5,525 bases of DNA from Modestobacter sp. (GTDB lineage: Bacteria; Actinomycetota; Actinomycetes; Mycobacteriales; Geodermatophilaceae), in NCBI GenBank assembly GCA_025966175.1, contig JAOPVN010000239.1:1-5525 (forward strand), written 5' to 3'. The notes below the pieces were generated by a model. That model saw only the letters and a list, made by a program, of their open reading frames with translations. It was not told where the DNA came from and made no database searches. Positions 1 to 5,525 of the stretch are shown piece by piece (position 1 is the stretch's first letter; every line of letters starts with the position of its first letter). A program made the translations under genes and the position numbers.

Positions 1-662
1 CGTCCCCGGGGCGGAGCAAGGAGGAGGCGACGGACTACCGGTACTTCCCCGAGCCCGACCTCGTGCCGCTGGCGCCCGACGCCGAGTGGGTCGAGAAGCT
101 GAAGGCGGAGCTCCCCGAGCTGCCGCCCGCCCGTCGGACCCGGCTGCAGCAGGAATGGGGCATCTCGGGCACCGAGATGACCTGGCTGGCCAACGCCGGC
201 GCGCTCGGGCTGGTCGAGGAGACCGTCGCCGCGGGAGCCACCCCGGCCGACGCCCGCAAGTGGTGGCTGGGTGTCCTCGCCCGCCGGGCCAACGAGGCCG
301 GCACCGAGCTCGCCGAGCTGGCGATCACCCCGGCGCAGGTCGCCGAGCTCGCCCGGCTGATCACCGCGGGCACGATCAACGACAAGCTGGCCCGGCAGGT
401 GCTCGACGGCGTGCTGGCCGGCCAGGGCGACCCGGCGCAGATCGTGGAGGCGCAGGGCCTCGCGGTGATGGGCGAGAGCGATGAGCTGGTCGCCGCGGTC
501 GACGCCGCGATCGCCGGGGCTCCCGACGTGGTCGCCAAGGTGCAGTCGGGCAAGGTGCAGGCACTCGGTGCGCTGGTGGGTGCGGTCATGAAGACCACCC
601 GCGGCAAGGCCGACGCCGGCACCGTGAAGCGGATGCTCGAGGAGCGGGTGCTGGGCTCCTGA
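1..662 (+). CDS. gatB: Aspartyl/glutamyl-tRNA(Asn/Gln) amidotransferase subunit B, C-terminal part (5' end outside window)
   Basis: GatB is the tRNA-binding and kinase subunit of the GatCAB amidotransferase. The complex converts Glu-tRNA(Gln) and Asp-tRNA(Asn) to the amidated forms in the cytoplasm, using ammonia delivered from GatA. Only the last 219 codons or so are present, read in the frame that begins at base 3; full-length family members are near 480 to 500 residues. The visible part opens with the family signature SKEEATDYRYFPEPDL at the end of the catalytic cradle. It continues through the helical linker (LPPARRTRLQQEWG) into the C-terminal GatB/YqeY tail domain, where the stretch ITPAQVAELARLITAGTIND is characteristic. 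The tail ends with KADAGTVKRMLEERV, also typical, so the 3' end looks intact at the TGA at 660-662. The first GTG at base 63 is an internal codon and not the start. The next gene begins nine bases later without an obvious terminator, so it may be co-transcribed. Confidence 0.95.
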   Translation, partial: SPGRSKEEATDYRYFPEPDLVPLAPDAEWVEKLKAELPELPPARRTRLQQEWGISGTEMTWLANAGALGLVEETVAAGATPADARKWWLGVLARRANEAGTELAELAITPAQVAELARLITAGTINDKLARQVLDGVLAGQGDPAQIVEAQGLAVMGESDELVAAVDAAIAGAPDVVAKVQSGKVQALGALVGAVMKTTRGKADAGTVKRMLEERVLGS

Positions 663-671
663 CCTGGGGCG

Positions 672-1321
672 GTGGGGCTGCCCGCCGTCGAGCTGCGCCC
701 GCTGCGCCGGGCGGACTTCCCGCTGCTCTGCCGCTGGCCGGCCGAGCCGTTGGTCGCCCGGTGGTGGGAAGAGGACCCCGTCCTCCCCACCCTTCGCACG
801 CTCAGGGTGGGACCCGGGACGGGGCCGGGCGCGGACCCGACCGCGGTGTACCTGGCGTGCACGACGGGAAGCCGTTCGGGCTGCTGCAGGTCTACACCTT
901 CGCCGACGCGCCGGAGTCGCTCGCCGAGCTGACCAGGGTCTGCCCGGTGCCGCCCGGGGCGCTGAGCATCGACTACCTGATCGGGGAGCCCGCGGCCCGC
1001 GGCCGGGGCCTGGGCGCGGCGCTGATCGCGGCCGCCGTGCCCCGGGGCTTCGCCGGCCACCCGCAGGCCGCGGACGTGCTGGTGCCCGTGGCGCGCGGCA
1101 ACGAGGCGTCCTGGCGGGCACTGCGTCGGGCCGGGGCCACCTGGTACGCCGAGGGTGAGCTCGTCCCGGTCGACCCGCCGGACCACGTCGTCCACCGGTT
1201 CACCGGGACGGGGTCCTTCTTCAGAGCGGTGAGTTGGCCTGCGACGCAGGTGGCACGACCCGCAGCACCCGGTCGTCGTCCTGTTCCGGTGTGCCCAGCC
1301 CGTCGCGGTTGGACGTGGTGA
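672..1321 (+). pseudogene. GNAT acetyltransferase, aminoglycoside 6'-N-acetyltransferase-like, split by a frameshift
   Basis: Two frames together make one GNAT protein. The N-terminal part starts at GTG 672 and reads LRPLRRADFPLLCRWPAEP, then VARWWEED, the opening of AAC(6')-type acetyltransferases, continuing to ADPTAVYLA. From about base 857 the continuation lies in another frame: VHDGKPFGLLQVYTFADAPES, then IDYLIGEPAARGRGLGAALI with the acetyl-CoA-binding RGRGLG motif, then NEASWRALRRAGATW. Adding one G after the GCG at 855-857 would join them as AVYLAVHDGKPFG, giving about 216 residues. As written, the first frame terminates at 932. The family usually ends near 180 residues, around VHRF at base 1200. 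Here the frame continues about 40 residues to 1321, across the 3' end of the opposing lipoprotein gene, so the tail is probably non-native. The protein would acetylate a small amine, but the substrate cannot be assigned and resistance should not be assumed. It could be a true pseudogene, a sequencing error, or much less likely a programmed shift. A start only nine bases after gatB suggests read-through transcription. Confidence 0.8.
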
Positions 1322-2369
1322 TCCACAGCGCGCCCTGGGCGTCCAGGACGACGGTGCGCAGCCGTCCGTACCGGTCGGCCAGGAACGACGTGGGGTCCCC
1401 GACCGGGGCGCCCTTGCCGTCGAGCTCGACGACGTGGACCTGCCGGCCGTCCATCGCGCCCAGGAACACGTAGGGGCCCGAGACGGCGCAGCCGCCCAGG
1501 CCGCCCTCCTGGGCCGGTACCTCGAGCACCGGGTCGACGCCGGCGGGACCGAAGTCGCCGCCGGGGGTCAGCGCGTCGAACTCGTCGGCCCCGGTGAGCG
1601 ACTCGTCGGTGGCGTAGAGCTGGTCGGCGGCCTGGCAGAGGGCGGTCACGTCCCGGTGGCCGCGGGTGAACACCGGCCCGGCGCCCACCGGCCGGCCGAA
1701 GACGTCGACCGCGAGGACCTTGCCGGCCAGCGACGCCGGGTCCGCCGCCAGCGCCGGGTCCCCGACGTCGCCGGTGCCCACGTAGAGGGTCCCGTCGGGC
1801 CCGAACGTCAGGCCGCCACCGTTGTCCACCTCACCGCGGGGGATCCCGGTCAGCACCGGGTTGGGGGTGCCGCCGATCGGGAAGCGGACCACCCGGTTGT
1901 CGGTCGCGGTGGAGACGTAGGCGTAGAGCAGGCCGTCCTCGGCGTAGGTGGGGGAGATGGCCAGCCCCAGCAGGCCGCCGTCGCCGGCGGGATCGACGCC
2001 GGGCAGGGTCATCAGCTCGCGGGCCGGGGAGCGGTCGGGGAAGACCTGGAGCAGCCGGCCGGAGTCCCGCTCGCCGACGACCGCCGTCCCGTCCGGCAGC
2101 ACCACCAGCCCGGTCGGGACGGTGAGGCCGGTGGCGACCACGTTGGGGTCGCCGGCCTGCTGGTCCTGCGTGCCGGGGGTGGAGGGGTCACCCGGCGCGG
2201 GCACCCGCCCGCTCTGACTGGGCGGCGCCACCTGGGGCGGCTGGCCCTGCGGCACGTCGCGGAACGGTCCCGAGGGCACGTAGCCCCCGCCACAGCCGGC
2301 CAGCAGCAGGCAGCCCAGCGTGACCGCCGCGAGCCGCCGCGCGCCGGGTGCCGACGTCCGCAGTGCCAC
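1221..2369 (-). CDS. Secreted lipoprotein, PQQ-dependent glucose/sorbosone (aldose sugar) dehydrogenase-like beta-propeller
   Basis: This 382-residue protein starts at a GTG on the minus strand. Residues 1-26 form a lipoprotein signal peptide: Arg at 4, 11 and 12, a hydrophobic core, and lipobox L23-A24-G25-C26. It is therefore predicted to be anchored on the outer face of the membrane. A Pro/Gly/Gln-rich linker runs to about residue 74. The remainder has glucose/sorbosone dehydrogenase propeller repeats: TGLVVLPDGTAVVGERDSGR (86-105), GDGGLLGLAISPTYAEDGLL (129-148), LTFGPDGTLYVGTGD (187-201), RGHRDV (236-241) and a C-terminal GRLRTVVLDAQGALWITTSN (335-354). Active members oxidise aldose sugars with PQQ. 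In the family the third motif normally contains His followed by GGR (His144 in Acinetobacter soluble glucose dehydrogenase). Here it reads V-D182-N-G-G-G186, so both His and the following Arg are changed and catalysis is doubtful. C245 and C294 could form a disulfide. No PQQ biosynthesis gene is visible. The 3' end overlaps the frameshifted acetyltransferase by about 100 bp, and a candidate leaderless promoter lies just upstream. Confidence 0.88.
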   Translation of the reverse strand: MALRTSAPGARRLAAVTLGCLLLAGCGGGYVPSGPFRDVPQGQPPQVAPPSQSGRVPAPGDPSTPGTQDQQAGDPNVVATGLTVPTGLVVLPDGTAVVGERDSGRLLQVFPDRSPARELMTLPGVDPAGDGGLLGLAISPTYAEDGLLYAYVSTATDNRVVRFPIGGTPNPVLTGIPRGEVDNGGGLTFGPDGTLYVGTGDVGDPALAADPASLAGKVLAVDVFGRPVGAGPVFTRGHRDVTALCQAADQLYATDESLTGADEFDALTPGGDFGPAGVDPVLEVPAQEGGLGGCAVSGPYVFLGAMDGRQVHVVELDGKGAPVGDPTSFLADRYGRLRTVVLDAQGALWITTSNRDGLGTPEQDDDRVLRVVPPASQANSPL

Positions 2370-2375
2370 GCCGCA

Positions 2376-2381
2376 ACAGTA
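2376..2381 (-). promoter_or_regulatory. Candidate -10 box (TACTGT) of the sugar-dehydrogenase-like lipoprotein, leaderless geometry
   Basis: On the minus strand TACTGT matches the actinobacterial TANNNT -10 pattern and is separated from the GTG start by six bases (TGCGGC). That spacing puts transcription start at or next to the start codon, which agrees with the absence of any Shine-Dalgarno sequence. No convincing -35 hexamer is seen; the spacer region is occupied by a GGCC tandem tract. Confidence 0.5.
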
Positions 2382-2385
2382 CGGC

Positions 2386-2401
2386 GGCCGGCCGGCCGGC
2401 C
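2386..2401. repeat. Tetranucleotide tandem tract, (GGCC)4
   Basis: Four consecutive GGCC units lie in the divergent intergenic region. They fall where the -10/-35 spacer of the minus-strand lipoprotein promoter would be. The tract is self-complementary and could be slippage-prone, but four units is short and could arise by chance in DNA this GC-rich. Confidence 0.6.
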
Positions 2402-2457
2402 CGACCGCACCGCTGACCCGTGCCCTGCCCCGGGTGCAGTTCCGGCGGGCCCCGCCC

Positions 2458-2463
2458 TAGGGT
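2458..2463 (+). promoter_or_regulatory. Candidate -10 box (TAGGGT) of the 2-hydroxyacid dehydrogenase gene, leaderless geometry
   Basis: TAGGGT fits TANNNT and ends eight bases before the GTG at 2472. There is no purine-rich ribosome binding site in between (the bases are TCGGAACC). This suggests a transcript starting at the GTG itself. TGCAGT at 2435-2440, with a 17-base spacer, is only a weak -35 candidate. Confidence 0.5.
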
Positions 2464-2471
2464 TCGGAACC

Positions 2472-3437
2472 GTGCCCGACGACACCCCTGCCACCGCTCC
2501 CGTCCTCGAGCTGGGACCCGAGGAGACGCTGCACGTCCTCGTCCCCTCCACTGCCCTCGCCGGAGTGGTGGAGGGGGTCTCGCCGCGGATCCGCGCGCAC
2601 CGGTTCGACCCGGCCGAGGGGCTGCCCACCGGGGAGGCCGCCCAGGCGCAGGTGCTGGTGCCCCGGGGCGGCGGCGACGTGGCCGCCGAGGTGCTCGCCG
2701 CCCTGCCGCGGCTGCGGCTGGTCCAGCTGATGAGCGCCGGTGCGGAGAAGTTCGTCGGCCGGCTGCCGGAGCGGGTCATCCTGTGCAACGCCCGCGGCGC
2801 GCACACGCCGTCCACGGCCGAGTGGGCGGTGACCGCGATGCTCGCCGCCCAGCGCGGCATCCCGCACTTCGCCCGCGAGCAGGACGCCGGGCGCTGGGCG
2901 CCGGCCACCCAGCACTCGATGATCGGCGCCCGGGTGCTGGTGGTCGGCGCCGGCGACATCGGCCGCACCATCGGCCGGATGCTGGCCGGGTTCGACGTCG
3001 AGCTCACCTACGTGGCGCGCACCGCCCGCGACGGGGTCCGCAGCACCGACGAGCTGCCCGAGCTGCTCCCGCACGCCGACGTCGTCGTCCTCATCGTCCC
3101 GGTCACGCCGGAGACGACCGGGATGGTCGACGCCGCGTTCCTCGCCGCTATGGCCGACGACGCCCTGCTGGTCAACGCGGCCCGGGGCGTGGTGGTCGAC
3201 ACCGACGCGCTGCTGGCCGAGCTGACCTCCGGCCGCCTGCGGGCGGCGGTGGACGTCACCGAGCCCGAGCCGCTGCCCGAGGGGCACCCGCTGTGGTCGG
3301 CGCCGGGGCTGTTGCTGACCCCGCACGTGGCCGGCGCGGTCCCCGACACCAACGACCGGGCCGCCGCGGCCGTCACCGACCAGCTGGCCCGGGTGCTGGC
3401 GGGCGAGCCGCTCCGCAACGTGGTGGACCAGTACTGA
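2472..3437 (+). CDS. D-isomer-specific 2-hydroxyacid dehydrogenase, NAD(P)-dependent
   Basis: This 321-residue cytoplasmic oxidoreductase is predicted to interconvert a 2-oxoacid and a D-2-hydroxyacid with NAD(H) or NADP(H). The substrate cannot be told from sequence; phosphoglycerate, glyoxylate/hydroxypyruvate and other 2-oxoacid enzymes share the fold. The N-terminal substrate domain (about 1-100) includes LRLVQLMSAGAEKF. The nucleotide-binding domain has the Rossmann motif VLVVGAGDIGRTIG, with GxGxxG at 159-164. The catalytic set is intact by alignment to the family: Arg238 (NAARGVVVD), Glu266 (DVTEPEPLP) and His285 (TPHVAGA). The position after PHVA, often Trp, is Gly. Length is normal for the family at 310 to 340 residues. 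The frame stays open upstream to 1434, but that portion is antisense to the lipoprotein gene and has shadow-like composition. GTG 2472 is chosen because family homology begins just after it and a -10 box lies at the right distance. It converges with the PH-domain gene. Confidence 0.92.
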   Translation: MPDDTPATAPVLELGPEETLHVLVPSTALAGVVEGVSPRIRAHRFDPAEGLPTGEAAQAQVLVPRGGGDVAAEVLAALPRLRLVQLMSAGAEKFVGRLPERVILCNARGAHTPSTAEWAVTAMLAAQRGIPHFAREQDAGRWAPATQHSMIGARVLVVGAGDIGRTIGRMLAGFDVELTYVARTARDGVRSTDELPELLPHADVVVLIVPVTPETTGMVDAAFLAAMADDALLVNAARGVVVDTDALLAELTSGRLRAAVDVTEPEPLPEGHPLWSAPGLLLTPHVAGAVPDTNDRAAAAVTDQLARVLAGEPLRNVVDQY

Positions 3438-3438
3438 C

Positions 3439-3493
3439 GGCCCCGCTGCAGGGTCCCGCCGCGAGCTCGCGAGTGGTGGGGGGCAGCGGGGTC
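3439..3493. terminator. Large GC-rich hairpin in a convergent gap, possible bidirectional terminator
   Basis: GGCCCCGCTGC at 3439-3449 pairs with GCAGCGGGGTC at 3483-3493 over 11 bp, including one G-T pair. The 33-base loop carries a perfect 12-bp palindrome, CGCGAGCTCGCG at 3460-3471, that could form a second hairpin. The structure starts two bases after the dehydrogenase stop and ends seven bases before the stop codon of the opposing PH-domain gene, the expected place for a shared terminator. There is no T-tract, so it would be a non-canonical, GC-only type, which is common in high-GC actinomycetes. Confidence 0.6.
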
Positions 3494-3499
3494 CTCGTA

Positions 3500-3862
3500 C
3501 TAGAGGGCGGGGATGCGCCCGCCGGACAGCGCCGCCAGCCGCGGCAGGTCACGGGCCCGCAGCACCGGCAGCCGCACCTGGGTGTCGGCGGTGGTGACCA
3601 GCCACAGGTCGCCGCGCCCCGCGACCCGGATGCCGGCCAGCTCCGACCACGGCACGGTGCGGGCGCCGACGAGCGACCGCACGGTGATCCCGTCCTCGGC
3701 CACGTCCACCCCGACCCGGAACACCCAGGCGGCCAGCGCCGCCGGGACGACCAGCAGCAGGAGCAGCCACGGGGTCGCGGTCGCCAGGGGGAGCACGCAG
3801 AAGGCGAGGACGACGACGGGGAGCAGCGCGGTCCGGCTCATCCGCAAGCGAGCAACAGCCAC
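3500..3862 (-). CDS. Small membrane protein with bacterial PH-like domain (low-molecular-weight antigen 6 type)
   Basis: The 120-residue product has two hydrophobic segments, about 11-28 (TALLPVVVLAFCVLPLAT) and 31-48 (PWLLLLLVVPAALAAWVF), joined by a short turn. A soluble C-terminal domain of about 70 residues follows. Its pattern, FRVGVDVAEDGITVRSLVGA then TVPWSELAGIRV and DTQVRLPVLRARDLPRLAAL, is that of the small actinobacterial PH-like domain family that includes the mycobacterial CFP-6/low-molecular-weight antigen 6 proteins. Function is not established for the family; membrane anchoring with the PH-like domain facing the cytoplasm is an inference. The start is GTG 3862 because GGGAGGA (minus strand, bases 3878-3872) lies nine bases upstream. 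An in-frame ATG at residue 8 is a weaker alternative. This gene has a clear Shine-Dalgarno sequence, unlike its neighbours. It is divergent from ilvD across an 81-bp gap. Confidence 0.83.
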   Translation of the reverse strand: MAVARLRMSRTALLPVVVLAFCVLPLATATPWLLLLLVVPAALAAWVFRVGVDVAEDGITVRSLVGARTVPWSELAGIRVAGRGDLWLVTTADTQVRLPVLRARDLPRLAALSGGRIPAL

Positions 3863-3871
3863 GTCCGCAGA

Positions 3872-3889
3872 TCCTCCCAGATGCTGGGA
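3872..3889 (-). promoter_or_regulatory. Ribosome binding site of the PH-domain gene, overlapping a short hairpin
   Basis: The Shine-Dalgarno GGGAGGA is at 3878-3872 on the minus strand. A perfect inverted repeat, TCCCAG at 3875-3880 and CTGGGA at 3884-3889 with loop ATG, covers the first half of it. In the mRNA, the six-bp stem with a three-base loop would pair the GGGA of the ribosome binding site. This could lower translation initiation; whether it is regulatory is unknown. Confidence 0.45.
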
Positions 3890-3929
3890 CGGCGCCCCCC
3901 GGCCCCACCCGTACCCCAGCCGGGCGGCC

Positions 3930-3935
3930 TACCAT
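3930..3935 (+). promoter_or_regulatory. Candidate -10 box (TACCAT) of ilvD, leaderless geometry
   Basis: TACCAT fits TANNNT and ends eight bases before the ilvD GTG at 3944, the same spacing as at the 2-hydroxyacid dehydrogenase gene. The eight bases (CACTCGCC) hold no ribosome binding site, so a leaderless mRNA is likely. No recognisable -35 is seen. With no leader, there is no room for a peptide attenuator or riboswitch immediately before ilvD. Confidence 0.55.
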
Positions 3936-3943
3936 CACTCGCC

Positions 3944-5525
3944 GTGACCACCGTGGAGGACCGGCCCACCGGAACCAGCACCGCCAGCGACGTCGACATG
4001 AAGCCCCGCAGTCGCGAGGTCACCGATGGCGACGCCAAGGCACCGGCCCGGGCGATGCTCCGGGCCGTGGGCATGGGCGACGACGACTGGGTGAAGCCGC
4101 AGATCGGCGTGGCCTCGTCCTGGAACGAGATCACCCCCTGCAACCTCTCGCTGGACCGGCTGGCGAAGCGGGCCAAGGAGGGCGTCTTCGCCGCCGGCGG
4201 CTACCCGCTGGAGTTCGGCACGATCTCGGTCTCCGACGGCATCTCCATGGGCCACGAGGGCATGCGCGCCTCGCTGGTGTCCCGGGAGGTCATCGCCGAC
4301 TCGGTCGAGACCGTCATGTTCGCCGAGCGGCTGGACGGCTCGGTGCTGCTGGCCGGCTGCGACAAGTCGCTGCCCGGGATGCTGATGGCCGCCGCGCGGC
4401 TGGACCTGGCCAGCGTCTTCGTCTACTCCGGGTCGACCCTGCCGGGGAAGCTCGGTGACCGGGACCTGACGCTCATCGACGTCTTCGAGAGCGTAGGCGC
4501 CTGCACCGCCGGGAAGATCACCCGCGACGAGCTGACCGCCATCGAGAAGGCGGCCTGCCCCGGGATGGGCTCCTGCGGCGGCATGTACACCGCCAACACC
4601 ATGGCCAGCGTCGCCGAGGCGCTCGGGATGGCCCTCCCCGGCAGCGCCGCCCCGCCGGCACCCGACGCCCGCCGCGACGCGATCGCGATCGCCTCCGGCG
4701 AGGCCGTGGTCAACCTGCTCCGCCTCGGCATCACCGCCCGGCAGATCATGACCAGGGAGGCGTTCGAGAACGCGATCACCGTGGCCATGGCGCTGGGCGG
4801 CTCCACCAACGCCGTCCTGCACCTGATGGCGATCGCGCACGAGGCGGAGGTCGAGCTGGACCTCGACGACTTCAACCGGATCGGCGACAAGACCCCGCAC
4901 CTGGCCGACGTCAAGCCGTTCGGCCGCTACGTGATGACCGACGTCGACCGGATCGGCGGCGTCCCGGTGGTCATGCGGGCGCTGCTGGACGCCGGGCTGC
5001 TGCACGGCGACGTCCTCACCGTCACCGGGAAGACGCTGGCCGAGAACCTGGCCGAGATCACCCCGCCGGACCCCGACGGCGCGATCATCCACGCGATGAA
5101 CGACCCGATCCACAAGACCGGCGGCCTGACCATCCTGCGCGGCTCGCTGGCGCCCGAGGGCGCCGTGGTGAAGTCCGCCGGGTTCGACGCCGACGTCTTC
5201 GAGGGCACCGCCCGGGTCTTCGACGGGGAGCAGGGCGCGATGGACGCCGTCACCGAGGGCACGCTGAACGCCGGCGACGTCGTGGTCATCCGTTACGAGG
5301 GTCCCAAGGGCGGCCCCGGCATGCGCGAGATGCTCGCCGTCACCGGGGCGATCAAGGGCGCCGGCCTCGGCAAGGACGTCCTGCTGCTCACCGACGGTCG
5401 GTTCTCCGGCGGGACCACCGGGCTGTGCGTCGGGCACATCGCGCCCGAGGCCGCCGACGGCGGCCCGATCGCGTTCGTCCGCGACGGTGACCCGATCCGG
5501 CTGGATCTCGCCGCCCGCACCCTCG
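3944..5525 (+). CDS. ilvD: Dihydroxy-acid dehydratase, 3' end outside window
   Basis: IlvD dehydrates 2,3-dihydroxyisovalerate and 2,3-dihydroxy-3-methylvalerate to the 2-oxoacids that become valine, leucine and isoleucine. It is a cytoplasmic Fe-S and Mg-dependent enzyme. The 527 complete codons seen cover most of a protein usually 560 to 620 residues long. Family hallmarks are in order: MKPRSREVTDG (19-29), NEITPCN with Cys66, GCDKSLPGM with Cys139 and Lys141 (the Lys expected to be carbamylated for Mg binding), CPGMGSCGGMYTANTM with Cys211, and TDGRFSGGT with Ser488, the proposed catalytic base. The three cysteines match the pattern of [2Fe-2S] dehydratases, so cluster ligation looks complete. 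GTG 3944 is preferred over GTG 3953 or ATG 3998 because a -10 box is placed for a leaderless start there; the first 18 residues are outside the conserved core. No frameshift or odd codon use is visible. A sugar-acid dehydratase of the same superfamily is possible but less likely given the fit to IlvD. Confidence 0.95.
   Translation, partial: MTTVEDRPTGTSTASDVDMKPRSREVTDGDAKAPARAMLRAVGMGDDDWVKPQIGVASSWNEITPCNLSLDRLAKRAKEGVFAAGGYPLEFGTISVSDGISMGHEGMRASLVSREVIADSVETVMFAERLDGSVLLAGCDKSLPGMLMAAARLDLASVFVYSGSTLPGKLGDRDLTLIDVFESVGACTAGKITRDELTAIEKAACPGMGSCGGMYTANTMASVAEALGMALPGSAAPPAPDARRDAIAIASGEAVVNLLRLGITARQIMTREAFENAITVAMALGGSTNAVLHLMAIAHEAEVELDLDDFNRIGDKTPHLADVKPFGRYVMTDVDRIGGVPVVMRALLDAGLLHGDVLTVTGKTLAENLAEITPPDPDGAIIHAMNDPIHKTGGLTILRGSLAPEGAVVKSAGFDADVFEGTARVFDGEQGAMDAVTEGTLNAGDVVVIRYEGPKGGPGMREMLAVTGAIKGAGLGKDVLLLTDGRFSGGTTGLCVGHIAPEAADGGPIAFVRDGDPIRLDLAARTL

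Noticed and set aside
855..862. Programmed frameshift as the explanation for the split acetyltransferase.
   Set aside because: There is no slippery heptamer, no upstream Shine-Dalgarno-like stimulator at the right spacing and no stop codon at the shift site. A simple one-base loss explains it.
35..1195. A 386-residue minus-strand open frame across gatB and the acetyltransferase.
   Set aside because: It is Ser/Ala/Arg/Thr-rich with no domain, while the plus strand holds clear GatB and GNAT motifs in the same bases.
672..1205. Antibiotic resistance gene.
   Set aside because: AAC(6')-like GNAT proteins are common in actinomycete chromosomes and mostly have unknown substrates. This copy is also frameshifted, so a resistance call is not supported.
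1434..2471. Open plus-strand frame upstream of and in frame with the 2-hydroxyacid dehydrogenase, giving a 667-residue reading frame.
   Set aside because: It is antisense to the lipoprotein gene, its translation is Gly/Arg/His-rich with no domain, and dehydrogenase homology starts just after GTG 2472. It is a GC-driven shadow frame.
2012..3007. Minus-strand frame of 331 residues spanning the divergent promoter region.
   Set aside because: It crosses two real genes in the wrong frame, and its C-terminal part is a frame-shifted reading of the lipoprotein. No family features are seen.
3935..5437. A 500-residue minus-strand open frame opposite ilvD.
   Set aside because: Its translation is low-complexity Gly/Asp/Val/His/Gln-rich with no recognisable motif, and it mirrors the ilvD codons. 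Long antisense frames are expected in DNA of this GC content.
1..5525. A mobile element, defence island, CRISPR array or new multi-gene system.
   Set aside because: No transposase, integrase, direct-repeat array, tRNA or composition break is visible. The genes are ordinary metabolic and housekeeping types in alternating single-gene units.

Overview
The window is very GC-rich, with strong G/C preference at third codon positions. Every start codon I can place is GTG, and several genes appear to have leaderless promoters. This points to a high-GC actinomycete. The gene mix would fit Geodermatophilaceae or a related group (Blastococcus, Geodermatophilus, Modestobacter), but that placement is inferred from general knowledge, not from a search.

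Layout from left to right: (1) the 3' part of gatB, the amidotransferase subunit B gene, on the plus strand; (2) immediately downstream, a GNAT/aminoglycoside 6'-N-acetyltransferase-like gene that is split by a one-base frameshift near position 857; (3) converging on it from the minus strand, a secreted lipoprotein with a glucose/sorbosone dehydrogenase-type beta-propeller, in which the usual catalytic His position reads Asp; (4) a divergent intergenic region of about 100 bp with a (GGCC)4 tract and two candidate leaderless promoters; (5) a plus-strand D-isomer-specific 2-hydroxyacid dehydrogenase with its Arg-Glu-His catalytic set intact; (6) a GC-rich hairpin in the convergent gap; (7) a minus-strand small membrane protein with a bacterial PH-like domain; (8) a second divergent gap of 81 bp; (9) ilvD, dihydroxy-acid dehydratase, on the plus strand and running off the right edge.

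These look like core and housekeeping genes, not a mobile or defence island. GatB serves tRNA-dependent amidation of Glu/Asp, and IlvD catalyses the dehydration step of branched-chain amino acid biosynthesis. The genes between them are mostly single-gene transcription units of alternating strand and do not form one pathway. I see no tRNA, rRNA, CRISPR array, insertion sequence or attachment site. I did not find a convincing new multi-gene system. The points worth a second look are the frameshifted acetyltransferase, the altered active site of the sugar-dehydrogenase-like lipoprotein, the repeated leaderless promoter geometry, the convergent hairpin, and a hairpin that covers a ribosome binding site.
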